Shown here one piece after another: positions 32,501 to 44,834 of a DNA stretch of 64,000 bases. Source of the DNA: Anthostomella pinea (lineage: Eukaryota; Ascomycota; Sordariomycetes; Xylariales; Xylariaceae). The stretch spans positions 4,650,001-4,714,000 of the forward strand of contig CAUWAG010000010.1 in NCBI GenBank assembly GCA_963556695.1, in the 5' to 3' direction. The position numbers were made by a program, and so were the translations under genes. The notes under the pieces were generated by a model. The model made no database searches, was not told where the DNA came from, and saw nothing but the letters and a program-made list of their open reading frames with translations. Numbering within the stretch: position 1 is the stretch's first letter; each line of letters begins with the position of its first letter.

Positions 32501-35500
32501 TCATGTGCTTGGACCGGCTTCTGCCTCTCCTCCGGCATTGCCCAGTCTTCTCTCCTCGGCCGCTTCGGCCGCCAGGAACCCCACAATCGCAGGGTTCTCG
32601 CCTCTCTCGTCCGGGCCCGCGGCGGATTCACCGCTCTTATCCAGGTGCCCAAAAAGGCATTCCCAGAGATCGTTCTTGTCCACGACCTCTCCTAGGTCCT
32701 TGTCTTTATTCATCAGCTTCGCCAAGGCAGCCTGCTGAAGCTCCATCGAATTGGCGTCCTCCAGGTCCAGGTCAGAGACTCCAGGGGTCTCCTTCTCTTT
32801 CCCTTTTCCCTTGCCGCTCTCGCCGATGTGTTTCAGTCGTCGCTGGACGGATAAGTTGTAGACGGACTCCTCAACGGTGCCTTCTACAAGGTACAGCCAC
32901 ACTGTAGTTTCAAGTTTCTGACCAATGCGGTTCACTCGTGCGATGGCTTGCAGTTCCAACGCGGTGTTGATCATAGGTTCGCAGAGGAAGACGTGGTTCG
33001 CAACGACTAAATTCAAGCCACTTGCGTATGCATTGGAGGGCATTAGGAGACAATTGATCATAGGGTCATTCTGAAACCTGTCGATTCCTCCATGGTTGAA
33101 CGTCGAATAGTTGATGGGCTGCCGCGCAAGCGCCACGTTGAGGACGTCCAAGAACTTTCGGAACTGCGAAAAAACAATTGTCTTCGAGCCAGGGTCTTCT
33201 TGCTTCGACCAGAGAAGATGCTTGATAATTGTGTCAATCTTTGTTCCATATGATGGTCCTTGAAGTTTGATGTTCTGGATGGCATCGAGTTTGGCTTTGC
33301 TGAATTCGGAATAAATGCCAGTTTTCTTCATCTTGCGTGATTGTGGGTTGTCAGGGTTATGCGGCTGCTCTTGGTGTAGCTTCAGTTCTTGCTTCTTCAG
33401 CGTAATGTCGTGCATCGACCCCGGACCGAGCTTGGTCTTGCAAAGAGGGCAGTTGCGGTGAGCCTTCCACCACGTCATCATGCAGTCTTTGCAAAACTGA
33501 TGACCGCAGATGGTGAGGACACCCAGAGTAAAGTCGAACTGACAGATTACGCAGGTCTGGGGCCCGTTCGAGGCTCGACCGGCCTCCTTTAGGTGCAGGA
33601 CTGACGATAAGTTAGTACATATACGAGGTATCTTCACAGGGCAGCTTGGCAACTTACGGTAGCGATGATTGGATTGCATAAGCGCCAGTTTCTTCTCCGC
33701 GTCCTGTTCATTACGTTGCAGGACGTTCCATTCACGCATGAGGTCCGCCTCTTTCGTTGGGCCACCCGGTGCTACTGTGTCAGACACTGCTTGTAGCTGT
33801 TTATAAAACTCCACGCGAGCGTTCATGGCCGAGGTGAGCTGGTCCAATTCTCGCTCGAGGCTTGCAGCAACCTTGGTATGTTCCGTCAGTTGTTGCTGGG
33901 ACAGTTTCAACTGCTTGAGAACAATATCCAGCTCGATCCTGGCTTGAAGGCTGCCGTCCTCAGTATCGTCTCGTAGATCGGTGACCAGTTGCTTAAGGTA
34001 CGCAACCGTGGTGCGGAGAGATGATCCCTGTGGCTGCGGTCTGACTTCCTCGCGATGTCGCAGGAGTGACAGAACTTTCTCAGGCGCATCCCCCTCTCCA
34101 TTCTTTGCCTGTCGTTCGGCAAACTGTGTATCATATCGGACTCGCTCGTTTGTTGAGCCGGACAAAGCGTCTTGTCGATCAGCAATGACAGCCCTCAGAG
34201 CAAGAGTATAGACCATCAGATCCTCTTGGATCTTCGTCGAGTCTTCGTACTCGTCACCGGTGACTTCTTCGGGTTCTGCATCGACGAGAGGCTTGAGCAA
34301 CAGTTGAATGACATGCTCGCGCCACTCGTCGATCAGGTTGGCTTGCACGTTAAGCGATGTGCCAAGCTTCTCTAGGCCCTCCAACGTATTTCTGCTCCGT
34401 AATAATAAGCCCCGATGAGGAGAAGACTTGATCTCCGGTATCTCCACGAATGACTGAGACTTTGCGCGCTCTTCGGTTCTAGACAAGAAACCCGAGACTT
34501 TCGCATGTGGCTCTTGCAGGATCTCTCTGCGAATCTCCTTCGCCCGCTCATATCCCTCGGTCTCGCGTCTCTCCAACCGCGTAAATTTGTCAGAGCCCGG
34601 CTTGGTCATATCTTCATCCGACTTAATCTGGTAATGAGCACTGGCGATGAAGAAAACGACTCTGTGCTCGATGTCAAGTGCGGACCGGAGTCTTCGTCGA
34701 TACTCGCCAACTCTTGATGTGTTAGCTTCGGTTTTGCCTTGGTTGTCGTTGGCGGCGGCTTCAACTTCCTCAAGCCTGCGTTCGAGCTCCGCTTGCTTGG
34801 CTTTCACAACCTCTGCTTCCAGCTCTTTGCGGCACTCGGCGACAATAGATTGAATATCCTCCCGTACTTCTTCCCAAATGGCGAGAGCTTCCCGAACCCG
34901 CGGTGAGTTATCCAGCAGCTGGGCTCTCTTCAACTTGCTAATCAGCCAGGTTCGTTGTTCAGTTTTGACATTAAAATCAGACTGATCAATCATGGCGTCC
35001 AGCACTTCATCGATGGTTCGGAGAGGCTTGTTCTTTTGAGCTCCAACGGGTAGTCCGCCTGGACCCAGTCCAGGATGCAAGACTGTTTGTCTGAGACCAG
35101 CCAGGGCTCGCTTCATGAGATCTACGACGTTTGGGTCGTCAGGATCCCAGTCCTCTTCCAGGGGACATCCCAGCTCGTTCAACCCAAAGCTCCGGGCTCG
35201 TCTCCCGAACTCGGCCTGGTAATTCTGCTCTTCAATCGCCGTGAAAGGCATAGTGACAACGAAACGCTTCTGCGGTGGCAGGCTCAATTCATGTCGAACA
35301 GCACGTTTGCTGTGTCTCAACGCGATCTGGTTGAAAAGAGTGAAAAAAAGGTCTTGGTGGCTCGTGAGTAGTCCATGCCAGATGGCCTGCGAGGAAGCAA
35401 AGGGGTCATAACGGAGAAACTGAAGCAGACCCAAGAGGTCCCTGGTACTGTCTTTGACAGGTGTGCCCGTTATACCCCACGCGTTGACCCGAGGGATCAT

Positions 35501-37087
35501 TCGTGCTAGAGTGGCTGCATTGCTCACACCCCTTTCAATCATCTGTGCTTCATCAAGACACACTCGCCACCAAGACATTTGGAGGAGGGGAGACTTGATA
35601 TGGTTGTGTTGTCTTTGCTGCCGCATGTTGCGATCTGGCGCAATTCCGGCATAGTGGATCTCGGACTGAAGAACATTGTATGTTGTAATCACTATATCAG
35701 AGGCCGCAAGTTCGGCAATGATACGAGCTTCAGCATCTGGTCCTTCTTTCTGAAACCTCTTCCTATATTCCCTGGACTTGAGGCCATGGTATTCCATCTC
35801 ACGGAGGCCTGGTGCATGCTTTTGCACTTCAGAGAACCATTGGTCTTTCAGGGTCCCTGGGACGACGATCAGAGTCGCACCTGTTGGGTGTAGTTTCTGG
35901 CCAGTGTGGAGGTCCAGTATCTCAGGTGGGTGAGGCAAACGGGACCTCTTGTGCATCAAGATCAGACTAATGATCTCGACAGTCTTGCCCAGCCCCATCT
36001 CCTCGGCCAGTATACCACCATTAATGCTAGCTTCCATCTGGCGAAACGGGGTGATGTCTCTAGCCACCATGTGATAAAGATTGCTGACGAAGGCTGAGCG
36101 ACCATCCGCATCCGTGAACGGCTTGACAGATAACGGCATCCCGGATGATGACGGTACGGAATGTGGTACAAGTTGTGAACCTGTCTCGGGGCCTTCCTCA
36201 ACATACTTCACTCCTTCTCTCATCAGGAGCCATTGCACGGCCCTGCGCTGGAACGGGTATAGTTTCGAGTCCAGTCCCGGAACTCTTATTGATGATAGAT
36301 CTGTGTGGCTATCGTCGGGCATGAATGCAGCCTCGTAGAAATCCTGAGGTTGAAGAGGTTTAGAGATGTTACTGTCCTTTGCAGGTCCGAAGAAAGTGTC
36401 CATAACAAGCTGACTCAAGGCCCGCTTAGCGGCATGACGTGGGAATATTGTTGCAGGCTTCCAGTTCAACTCAAAGGAGAAACGTAGATGGTCCTGTTTG
36501 GTTGTCTTGTCCAGAGTAATGTGGGTTTTGACAACCAAAGCTCCCCCATTGGGCTCATCATTTCGCTCTTGGTTCAATACCTCCAGCGTCGTGAGAATAG
36601 CGCGTGAAAAGTTGGGTTGGCTCAAGAATATCTCTGCCTTGAACGCCCCATAGGGCGACTTCGGTCTGGAAGAAATGGTCAGACACTTGGTGCGCTCACT
36701 GAACTGCACCCTGACGTATTCCCCGGCATTTTCCCAGGATAATGCGCCATGCTCGTCAGGTGCAGTATCTTCGCGGCTGGGTCGAGCTAAGGTGAATGAT
36801 TCTCGGGCGATTGTGATCGCCTTAGGATGTTCAGCGTTTTCTGCGACTTCGACTCTGGCACGCTTCGCAGGGCGTTCATCTGCCTCGGCCGGTGGTGTAG
36901 TGTCCCGTGGAAGCGCATGCAGGAAATTGACGAGGCTCTTTGGAAGGAGGTCTGAAGACAGAAGAAGTCAGTACTGCTACCATACTGTAAGACTCGTAGG
37001 CATTAACAGACCAGACTCCCTGGCTTGTTCAAGAATGGGGGCATGTTTTAACCGCGCAGACTTTGCTGCTATTCTGCGCCGGCCCAT
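32501..37087 (-). CDS. SNF2-family ATPase with RING finger, SHPRH/Irc20 type
   Basis: Three exons (37012-37087, 33658-36951, 32501-33600) give 1,489 residues; the introns are 60 and 57 bp. The second intron keeps the frame open but splices to the smoother RYLLHLKEAGR. In order: a Walker A site AEEMGLGKTVEIISL, a DEAQ box (VCLDEAQMIERG), a long coiled-coil insert rich in Glu/Arg, a C3HC4 RING (CVICQFDF...CGHQFCKDCM...CPLC), then the C-terminal helicase half (IVFSQFRKFLDVL, ASGLNLVVANHVF, QAIARVNRIGQ). The RING inserted between the helicase halves marks the SHPRH/Irc20 branch. Members are nuclear ubiquitin ligases/translocases tied to DNA-damage tolerance and recombination. The start in exon 1 (MGRRRIAAKSARLK) is supported by the splice. 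Confidence 0.95.
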
Positions 37088-37651
37088 GACGTTGGCAGAA
37101 GGGGACTCAAGTTCAGCACAGGTGGATGTGTAGCGATTTGCTGTCAGCAAAGTGTGAATGCCGGCGATGTATGATTATCGGCAAACTGTTCCTGTATTGA
37201 TTGCGTGCTTCGAGCGATATCACCGATGGATTCCTATAGACGACTGCGGTTCGTGTGTAGAATGTAAGAAAGCTGGCTGCTCCAGTCCGAGGTCGCTGAC
37301 AGCTATGTACTCGAGATCTTATCCGATAAAGCTTCAACCCCACGCTGAGAATCCGCTCACTAGACACGCCACGCGACAAATCAGATCGATAGCGCTAGCG
37401 CACCCCTGCAGCACTTTAGCTCCTGTTCGATGGCTGCACTCGCGCACGGGCCATGACCGGAGTCTGCGAATTTCCTATCCCGAATCTCCATCCAAACGGG
37501 CCTCAACTTTTAGAGGCTACTGGCCTGACACTTGCGACTGCAAGACGACCTCCACCCGTGGACAACAACCTCAGCCTAGAACACTCGTTCAGTCTGATAT
37601 GACCGACTGAAGCAATTGGATAGGGACTGAGAACATAGAACAGCTTTCATA
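37088..37651. other. Divergent promoter region, SNF2-RING / mS41
   Basis: 564 bp between opposite start codons. No other feature is recognised. Confidence 0.5.
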
Positions 37652-38536
37652 ATGGTGCGCATAAAGGTAAGCCAATTCCACCCCTGACCTAAAGCTCCTC
37701 AACCAAGCTCCTCAACCAGGCATAACTAACAACCATCTTCAATGTTCCAGCCCATACTCCGGCCGCAACAGCTGCGCGCCGCCCTATCACACTTCCCGCC
37801 CAGCCAACATGTCATCCCCTCGATAAGCGCCAGCACCATCAACACGAGCAACACAGTCTCTTCCCTACGAGCCTCATACGCCACCGCGTCCACAGCAACA
37901 GCGCCATCAACATCCACCAACCCGCCCTTCATCCCGGCACCCACGCCCTTCATCCCCGACGTCCCGACCTTCCTGACGGTAATCGGCCGCGGGCTCAGCG
38001 CGCACGCGTCCAAGTTCCCGGACTGGGAGTCGCTGTTCAGCCTCACGTCGGACCAGATGCGCGAGCTAGGCATCGAGCCCCCCCGCGCGCGCAAGTACCT
38101 GCTGCGGTGGCGCCAGCGCTTCCGCGCCGGCCAGTACGGCGTCGGCGGCGACCTGCAGCACGTGTCCGCCGACGGCACCGCCGACCTGCGGATCCTGGAG
38201 GCCGAGCCCGCAACAGGAGGTGAAAGCGCGGCTGCTGCTGCTGTGAGGCCGCGCAAGCTCGTCGTCAACGTGCCTACCGACCGACCTGTCAAGGAGTGCG
38301 GCCTCGATGAGATGTCTCGCGTTCGTGGGTTCCAGGTGCGCGGTGCGAAGACTATCGTCGGTCCGTACGCGCTGCCGCTGAAGAACGGCGAGGGCGCTCG
38401 CATTACGATCACCGAGGGCATGTGGGAGGATAAGCGCGGCCACAAGATCGATGGTGGTGAGAGAAGACGGACTGAGGTGCGCTACAAGAAGCGCATTGCT
38501 GAGCGTAGGGAGATGAGGGAACGTGGCGAGTTGTGA
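37652..38536 (+). CDS. FYV4: Mitochondrial small-subunit ribosomal protein mS41 (Fyv4 type)
   Basis: Exon 37652-37666 (MVRIK) joins exon 37751-38536 across an 84-bp intron, giving 266 residues. An internal ATG at 37742 is in the same frame (MFQPILRPQQL, 264 residues), so the leader exon is likely but not certain. The N-terminal 60 residues are Ser/Thr/Ala-rich with few acidic residues, as in a mitochondrial presequence. The core is the IGR motif domain FLTVIGRGLSAHASKFPDWE and RARKYLLRWRQRFR (residues about 80-130). The C-terminus is very basic. The yeast homologue Fyv4 is a component of the mitoribosome small subunit. Confidence 0.9.
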
Positions 38537-38761
38537 TAGATAGACGACGACAGAGAAGTCTCACTTGTACTTGACTGTACCATATTTGCACACAACATGT
38601 ATCAACATAAAACAGACCAATGCTTGTCAATTGGTAAATTCATGAGAGGCTTTTATGCCTTTTGTTAGCCGGCCAGACTCTACTTACGCCTCGATGGACG
38701 ACTGATGTAACTCCCAAACGCCATACCGTAAGCCTCGGAGCTGTCTTGAACCATGCCATGT

Positions 38762-40072
38762 CTATTGTGCAGCTCCAAAGTCTAATTTCCGTGAGACTTT
38801 GCTGCCCCGGTCCTCATCTACAACACCGGGCCTTCGCTTCAGGTCAGCACCGAGCTTCTCCTGTGACTGTCCGCCTGACTTTCGGGGCAAGTCCCTGTTG
38901 CGCGTTGGTTTCGGATCCTTATGCCACCACCCATGCTTCAACATCTCCAGCGCCGTGATGCGCTTCTTGGGGTCGAGGGTCAATGTCTTCATCAGAAGAT
39001 CGACGCCCTCGTAGCCCACCGTGCCAAACATGGCCATGTAGTGATCCCTCCCTCGAAGCGGCACGACCTCCTTTTCGACTGTGTAGTCGGGAAGCTTTGT
39101 GACACCTGGCCAGTTCTCTTCTGTTGGCGTGCCGATGGCCTGACATATCAGATTGATCTGATGCATCTCACTGTCACCAGCGATATACGGCGTGCGGATT
39201 ACCAGCTCGGCAAAGACCAGGCCGACGGACCACACATCCACCACACCCGAGTAGTGCTTCGCGCCAAACAGCAACTCAGGAGGCCGGTACCACCGAGTGA
39301 TGACATTTGCTGTCATGGGCTTGTACGGATCTGAAAAGCTCCTGGCCAACCCGAAATCGGCCAATTTCACCTCCCCGTCTGCCGCAATAAGCAAGTTGTT
39401 CGGCTTGATATCGCGGTGCAGCACGAAGTTCTCGTGGCAGAACCAGACGGCGCGCGTCAGCATGCCCATCCAGGCTTTAATGTCAGCCGCACCGTATTTA
39501 ACTCTATCAGTGTCACGGATGAGCATCTCGAGGTCACCCAGGGGTAGGTACTCGAGGACGAGGTTGAGGTTCTGGTCCTTCGAGGAGAAAACCGAATGCA
39601 GAGTTATAATGTTGGGGTGGGACAGCTCCTGCAGGTGCTTGATTTCGCGTACGGCATCGGGGGCCATACCCTCGGTGTACTCCTTTTGGATCTTGATCTT
39701 CTTGATGGCGACGAGTTGCGATGAGTCGCCTCGTAGGAATCCGAGGTAGACGTTGGCATAGGTACCCTCACCGAGCTTCTTGCCTTGAGAGAAAATCACC
39801 ATCAGCTAGTGTTTCGTTATCGGCAACCATTGTAACAACGAACCTTTGACGTATTTCCGCTTCTCCTCCTCGTTCAGCTGCTCGGCCAGATCGAGGGAGG
39901 CTGTCTGGATGGCAGCGGCAGCATTTGGGGCAACTTGGGTCGGCAAGGGCGTGCCATTGGACGAAGCCTGTGCCGATGAAGCATTCTTCAGAGGTGACGA
40001 TACCGATCTAGCGTTCTGAAGAGGGTTCTGGAGAGCATCCGTGGGGTGCACGACCAGCGGGGAAACCGCCAT
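38762..40072 (-). CDS. kin28: Cyclin-dependent kinase of the Kin28/CDK7 type
   Basis: Exons 39844-40072 and 38762-39783 flank a 60-bp intron with the weaker donor GTTCGT, giving 416 residues. The kinase domain starts at KKLGEGTYANVY (residue about 78) and has VAIKKIKI, a helix C DAVREIKHL, HRDIKPNNLL, DFGLARSFSDPYKPMTANVI and TRWYRPPELLFGAKHYSG, all close to CDK7/Kin28. A polar N-terminal extension of about 76 residues precedes it, longer than in yeast Kin28. The TFIIH kinase Kin28 phosphorylates Ser5 of the RNA polymerase II tail with a cyclin H partner (Ccl1). The gene converges on mS41 (stops 225 bp apart) and is divergent from the next gene. Confidence 0.95.
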
Positions 40073-40965
40073 CTTCAAGTAGTTTGCTAAGTCAAGGTGT
40101 TCGGACACCAGTGGCTCTCGGAATCTTGTCGACCTCAGCCTCGAGAGGTCGGCGGATGTCGAACTGCTTGATTGGCTGGATCGAAGGCCTTCAACTTGCT
40201 TGGAACAAGGCTGTTCCTGTTCCCAAATGGATCAGATTCGGGGCTCAGGTGCACGGTCCAGGTGGCCATCCGCTACAATGATGATCAAACAGGCTAGCAG
40301 CAGACGCTGCCGCGCCTGCCAAGGTTCCAGGTCGTTGGTGCAGATCTGAAGTTGGAACCTGACTGCAAATCTTAATTGACGTCATCCAATGTCTCGGGCA
40401 AGGACCACCTCAGACCTGCACCTGGGCACAATGCACCATCACCCATCACCGCCCAACAACAACGCGACCGCAAGCAACACGCAAGACCATCGTCCCGACT
40501 AATGATAAGCGCCAGCACTAGCAGTGATCTATCTGCCCCCGTACTGTAGGCGTGCACAATTCTACCTTGTAACCTGGTAGCAACCAAGCGGCGAATCCTG
40601 CCCGGCCTACCTGCCTACCTGACGTCGACTCGTCGAGGCTATGATCTCCATATCACTGCGACCCTGCGATCGAGCCGTCAGGGTGACGAATCGCGTCTGA
40701 CCCGCAGTTGTGAAGTCATAGGTCCCTCGTCGGGAATTTCACCAATTCCACCACTTATGCTAGTCGCATCGTCGACCTTGGAATAGAGTACCTAGCTCCC
40801 GCTTTGCTTGATTTACCCTTCCATCCCAATCCCCTTGCCACATGTGCACCTAGCTGCAAGGCCCGACTGCCAAAACATTTTACACTTTCTTGCCTCTCTT
40901 ATACCTGTTCGTGAGCCTCAATACACTCCTTTCCCGAGAACTCTATTTGGCAGAAACAACCAGTC
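40073..40965. other. Divergent promoter region, Kin28 / Sfk1-like
   Basis: No gene is recognised. It contains a GCCTACCTGCCTACCTGACG stretch near 40605. Confidence 0.5.
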
Positions 40966-41962
40966 ATGAGGGTCTTTTCGTATTGGGTACGTTTCCATTG
41001 TTGACTTCTACTATGGATAGGCATGTAGCCCACTAACATCTCGTCCGTCGCAGGTCTTTCCCATCATATCCGGCGTTGTGTGGCTCGCGACTCTCCTAGG
41101 ACTACTGCTGCACTGGATCATCGACACACACAGGAAGATATACGGATCCGAAGATGGAGGCCAAACAATCGCATACATTTCCGATGTGGGAGCTGCCGAG
41201 CTGAAACCCTTATTCGTCGCTGGCTGCATTATCACCACCATTTTCCTCGACCTAGCCTTCGCATGCGATCGACTCCTACGCCACAATGGTCGCTTGGTGC
41301 CAAACACGTCGGTCGGCGAGAAGGTCCTGAGCGGCTTGTCCATTGTATTTGCTATCATCGGTACCTTTGGTCTGTGCCTGCTTTCTGGCTTCGACACGGC
41401 GCACTACCCGACGCTGCACGATATTTTCCTGCTACTCTTTATTGCCGGGTACCTGATCTCGGCCGTCTTCATCTGCTGGGAGTACCAACGTCTTGGAAAG
41501 AGTGCGTTCCTCTCCACCCAGACAGAGGCCTAATACCAAGATCGCGCATACTGACCAGCTCCAGAATACCGCCAGCACCGCGTCCTCCGCATGTCCTTTT
41601 GGGTAAAGCTGACCTTCATCATCGTGGAGCTTGGGCTCGCCATCGGCTTCGCCGTGTGCAACTTCCGCAAGGACTACAACCACGCCGCCATCTTGGAGTG
41701 GGTAGTGGCCTTCGTCTTCACCTTCTACGTCTTCTCCTTCATCATCGACCTGTACCCGGCTGTGAAGACACGCAACGGAGACCGGTACTCGTTGCGGCCA
41801 ATGAACACGAACGACATGGGTGAGGCCCTGCGCGAGGAGCACCCGAGCGTCTTCGGCCAGCCGCGCGACACCCGCGATAGCGACCGTACGCTGACCAACG
41901 CGCACAATGCCCCAGCACCGGCACACCACAACAAGGGGCGAAGCGCGCACACCGACTTCTAG
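40966..41962 (+). CDS. Multispanning membrane protein, Sfk1/Frag1/DRAM type
   Basis: Three exons (40966-40986, 41054-41501, 41565-41962) give 288 residues. The first encodes only MRVFSYW. Six likely membrane helices follow, including VFPIISGVVWLATLLGLLL, FVAGCIITTIFLDLAFA, GLSIVFAIIGTFGLCLLSGF, IFLLLFIAGYLISAVFICW, LTFIIVELGLAIGFAVC and WVVAFVFTFYVFSFIIDLY, with motifs (SGFDTAHYPTLHDIF, YQRLGKK) as in the Frag1/DRAM/Sfk1 superfamily. Yeast Sfk1 is a plasma-membrane protein that works with the PI4-kinase Stt4 and affects lipid asymmetry. The C-terminal tail is polar and hydrophilic. Naming as Sfk1 is by family resemblance only. Confidence 0.88.
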
Positions 41963-43155
41963 GCGAGGCATGTGCTCGAAGGTGGGCCCATCAAGGGCCG
42001 GCGTTGATGAATTGACGAAATTCGCATCATGCAAATCCGATATCCGAGTTGTGTATACGGGAGGGAGGCGGCACTTAATGGTTATTGGTGCATGACGGAA
42101 GAAACCCGGAGCGTAGCATCCTGTAGACGGCGTTTGGCGACGTGTATTCTGCTAATAATATAATTCTAGAACAGCATATGTTCGGAATCTGCTGGTGTAG
42201 CCCATATCCTGTACGTCAAGTCACAATCTGAAGAAAATATATTCCAAACATATACACAATGCCAAGCGACATACCTCATGGAGTGAAGTAGTACTCGTCC
42301 GTTACACTAGACTGATGTGTGGCATATCAAGTCCAAGGAGTGGCTCGACTATCACCGTAAAAGGCGTCGTTGAAACTTAAGTCTTTCTATTCAGAGGCCC
42401 TTGCTTGAGTCACGTCATCCGGGATTTGGTCAGATACTTCCTCCACCAGCGAAATCGATCCAGAAACTGATGTACCAAGGAGAGGCCGGCGCAATCGAAT
42501 ATCAAATGATGGGTAGCCTGGCCGGTGTTATATTCAACCTGGTTTTCGATAATCGTATTTCGTTTTATTCGAGTGGATGCTGCATCGTCCTCGAGTGGGC
42601 GATATTATCTATCCCCTTAAGCTCGGAAGGTGCCCAAGGTCCGTGCCCTCTCTCCAACTGTTGGAAGGTGCGACGCACAGCGCTGGGAATCCACTGTATC
42701 ATCTCCACTGCAGACCTGGAGAATCTGTTCTCCAGCATCCTTATCCTTACCACAACCAATTGATTCACCACCTCTCATCTCGCTACCCGTTTGTTGCCCG
42801 CCCTGTACTCGACCCAGCCTCAACGTGTATTATCCAGGGTTTCCATACGCGTCAGAGTCTGCGTGGCTAGACATCTGATTCGCTCAAAAGACAATGGCCA
42901 CCATGTACAGTATGCATGCCGCTTCCAGATGAGGGGCTTCAATGCGGGACGATGTCCATGAGGCTGGGAGCGGTGCGCCCCTTCTGTCGTTTTGATATTC
43001 ATCTCTTCAGACAGGTTCGACACTCATGCTTATCTAACTTGCACACGGCTACCGCAAGTCAATCTTCACCCACGAGCGGCCTATACGGCCGCCTGACTAT
43101 AGGCAGCTTGTTTTGAAAACTTCGTTCACGTCAGCTCTATTGTCGCCGAGCGCCA
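41963..43155. other. Intergenic, 1.2 kb
   Basis: Overlapping short ORFs on both strands without family features. No RNA gene is recognised. Confidence 0.5.
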
Positions 43156-44834
43156 ATGATGAGCTCCGGAGGTGGCGGCAGTGCCAATGCCACCGGGACG
43201 ACCGCACCTCCCAGCTACCCTACGGACGAGGAAGGAGAGCAGTATCTCGAGAAGGTCATCGATGGCGCGAAAAAGAAGGGCATAGAGTGGCCTTCTGACT
43301 TGCCACCTGGTTGCCGTACCCGAGCGGTCTATAACCGCGAATTTTTCGAATTGCCTTGTGGAACGAATTCCGTTCTGCCCGATGAGGAGCCCCTCAAGAA
43401 ATTGTGTGCTGAAGTTGCAAACGAATTAAGCGTAGGCCATCACTCTGTCTGCGTCGTGCAGAACATCACCCCAGTCCTCATTGGCTATCTCGGTGCTCTA
43501 TGGAAAATCGATCATGCCTTCTTCGCCGAACATGCACGAAATAAATCCACGAGATGTATTCGCACAGAAGCCCAGCCTTGGTCGAAGGTCGACAACCTTC
43601 AGCTTTCCGATGCCCGTGCCAGCGGTCTGGGCTATGGGACGCACTGTATGCATATCGACGCCATCTTCGAATGTGAAATTGTGGATGATTCAATCCGTTT
43701 TATCCATGATGACCGCGGCCGCGAGGGTCGTTGGTCCAACTTTTTCACAAGGATGCGCGATAGGGAGAGATCCGAGGAGATATGCGCAACACGCTTGTCC
43801 TATTGCCGGGTCAACGAATATATGTGTTCGTCTGAACTGTTGTCTTGCCTATTGCCAGATCTCACTGACATTTGACAGATTTGGTGCTTGTAGATTCGCC
43901 TGTCACCAACCTACGGTATAGGGAGGTGGAAAGAGTTACCCGTCGTTGGGGCATGCGCATCTTTAAAGAGGGACCAACGGGTAAGACATATCTGCGATTG
44001 CCGTATTCGAGCCTCGCTCAGGAAGCCCTACTGCTGCCTCCGCCGTATGTATTGGAGTACCCATATACAACGAAGACGGAAACGAACATGGACTTGCTGG
44101 AATGTTTCTCGGCCTTCTTGCGAGAGCCATGGCACACCGACTATCTGTTTGCGACCTCCTCGGTGATACTACCGCATCCCCTCCTCTACATGCTGGCGGG
44201 CTCACTGTGGCAAGACAATCTGCGACACCTGGACCGTGAGATCAAGTACAACAGCTTCAGCAAGGTTCGCAGGGCGAATGAAGGAACCAACGAGGAGCTG
44301 CACGATATGCGGAAAGACCTCGATACGATGAAGAGGAGCAGCGATCATACGATTGAATGGATGCCGAAGGGCTTGGGATGCTATTTCGAGGATGCGGGAA
44401 TGCGCCGAGATGACTTGATTCCTCCAACGCCGTCCCCGCTCAAGAGATTGTCGAGGACCAAGCGTGAGGCGAAGGAGCTTGGAACTTTCCTAATGGAAAC
44501 GTTTCAGCTCCTTGCGAGCTCTTTGAGCGCACGGGACAGCTTGCTTAGCATTCAGCAATCCGGACGTGCCACAAAGCTCACGGCGCTTGCGTTCGTCTAC
44601 GTGCCTCTGTCGTTCGTTACGGGCATCTTCGGCATGAATATTAAGGAGATCAACGGCTCACCCATATCATTCTGGGTGTGTTTCGCCACGCTTGGGGTTG
44701 TCATTGGGATAACATTGGCAGGGTACGAACTTTACAAGCTTTACAGGCTTTACAAAGCGTTCCAGGCTTTACAGGCGTCACAGGTCCAAGTTGTCGCGGA
44801 AGGTTGGCGAAGTGTGGGCACGCTGGAAGAATAG
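43156..44834 (+). CDS. CorA-like membrane protein with GMN motif
   Basis: Exons 43156-43825 and 43879-44834 flank a 53-bp intron (GTTCGT, CACTGAC branch, GACAG), giving 541 residues; a second ATG follows directly. The large N-terminal cytosolic part has no recognised repeats. Toward the C-terminus come a helical arm (RDSLLSIQQSGRATKLTALA), a first membrane helix FVYVPLSFVTGIFGMNI containing the CorA signature GMN, a short loop (KEINGSPIS) and a second helix FWVCFATLGVVIGITLAGY. CorA proteins move Mg2+ or other divalent ions, and fungal relatives of this layout are numerous. The tail after the last helix has an LYKLYRLYK-type repeat caused by a short tandem DNA repeat (about 44728-44780). Confidence 0.88.
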
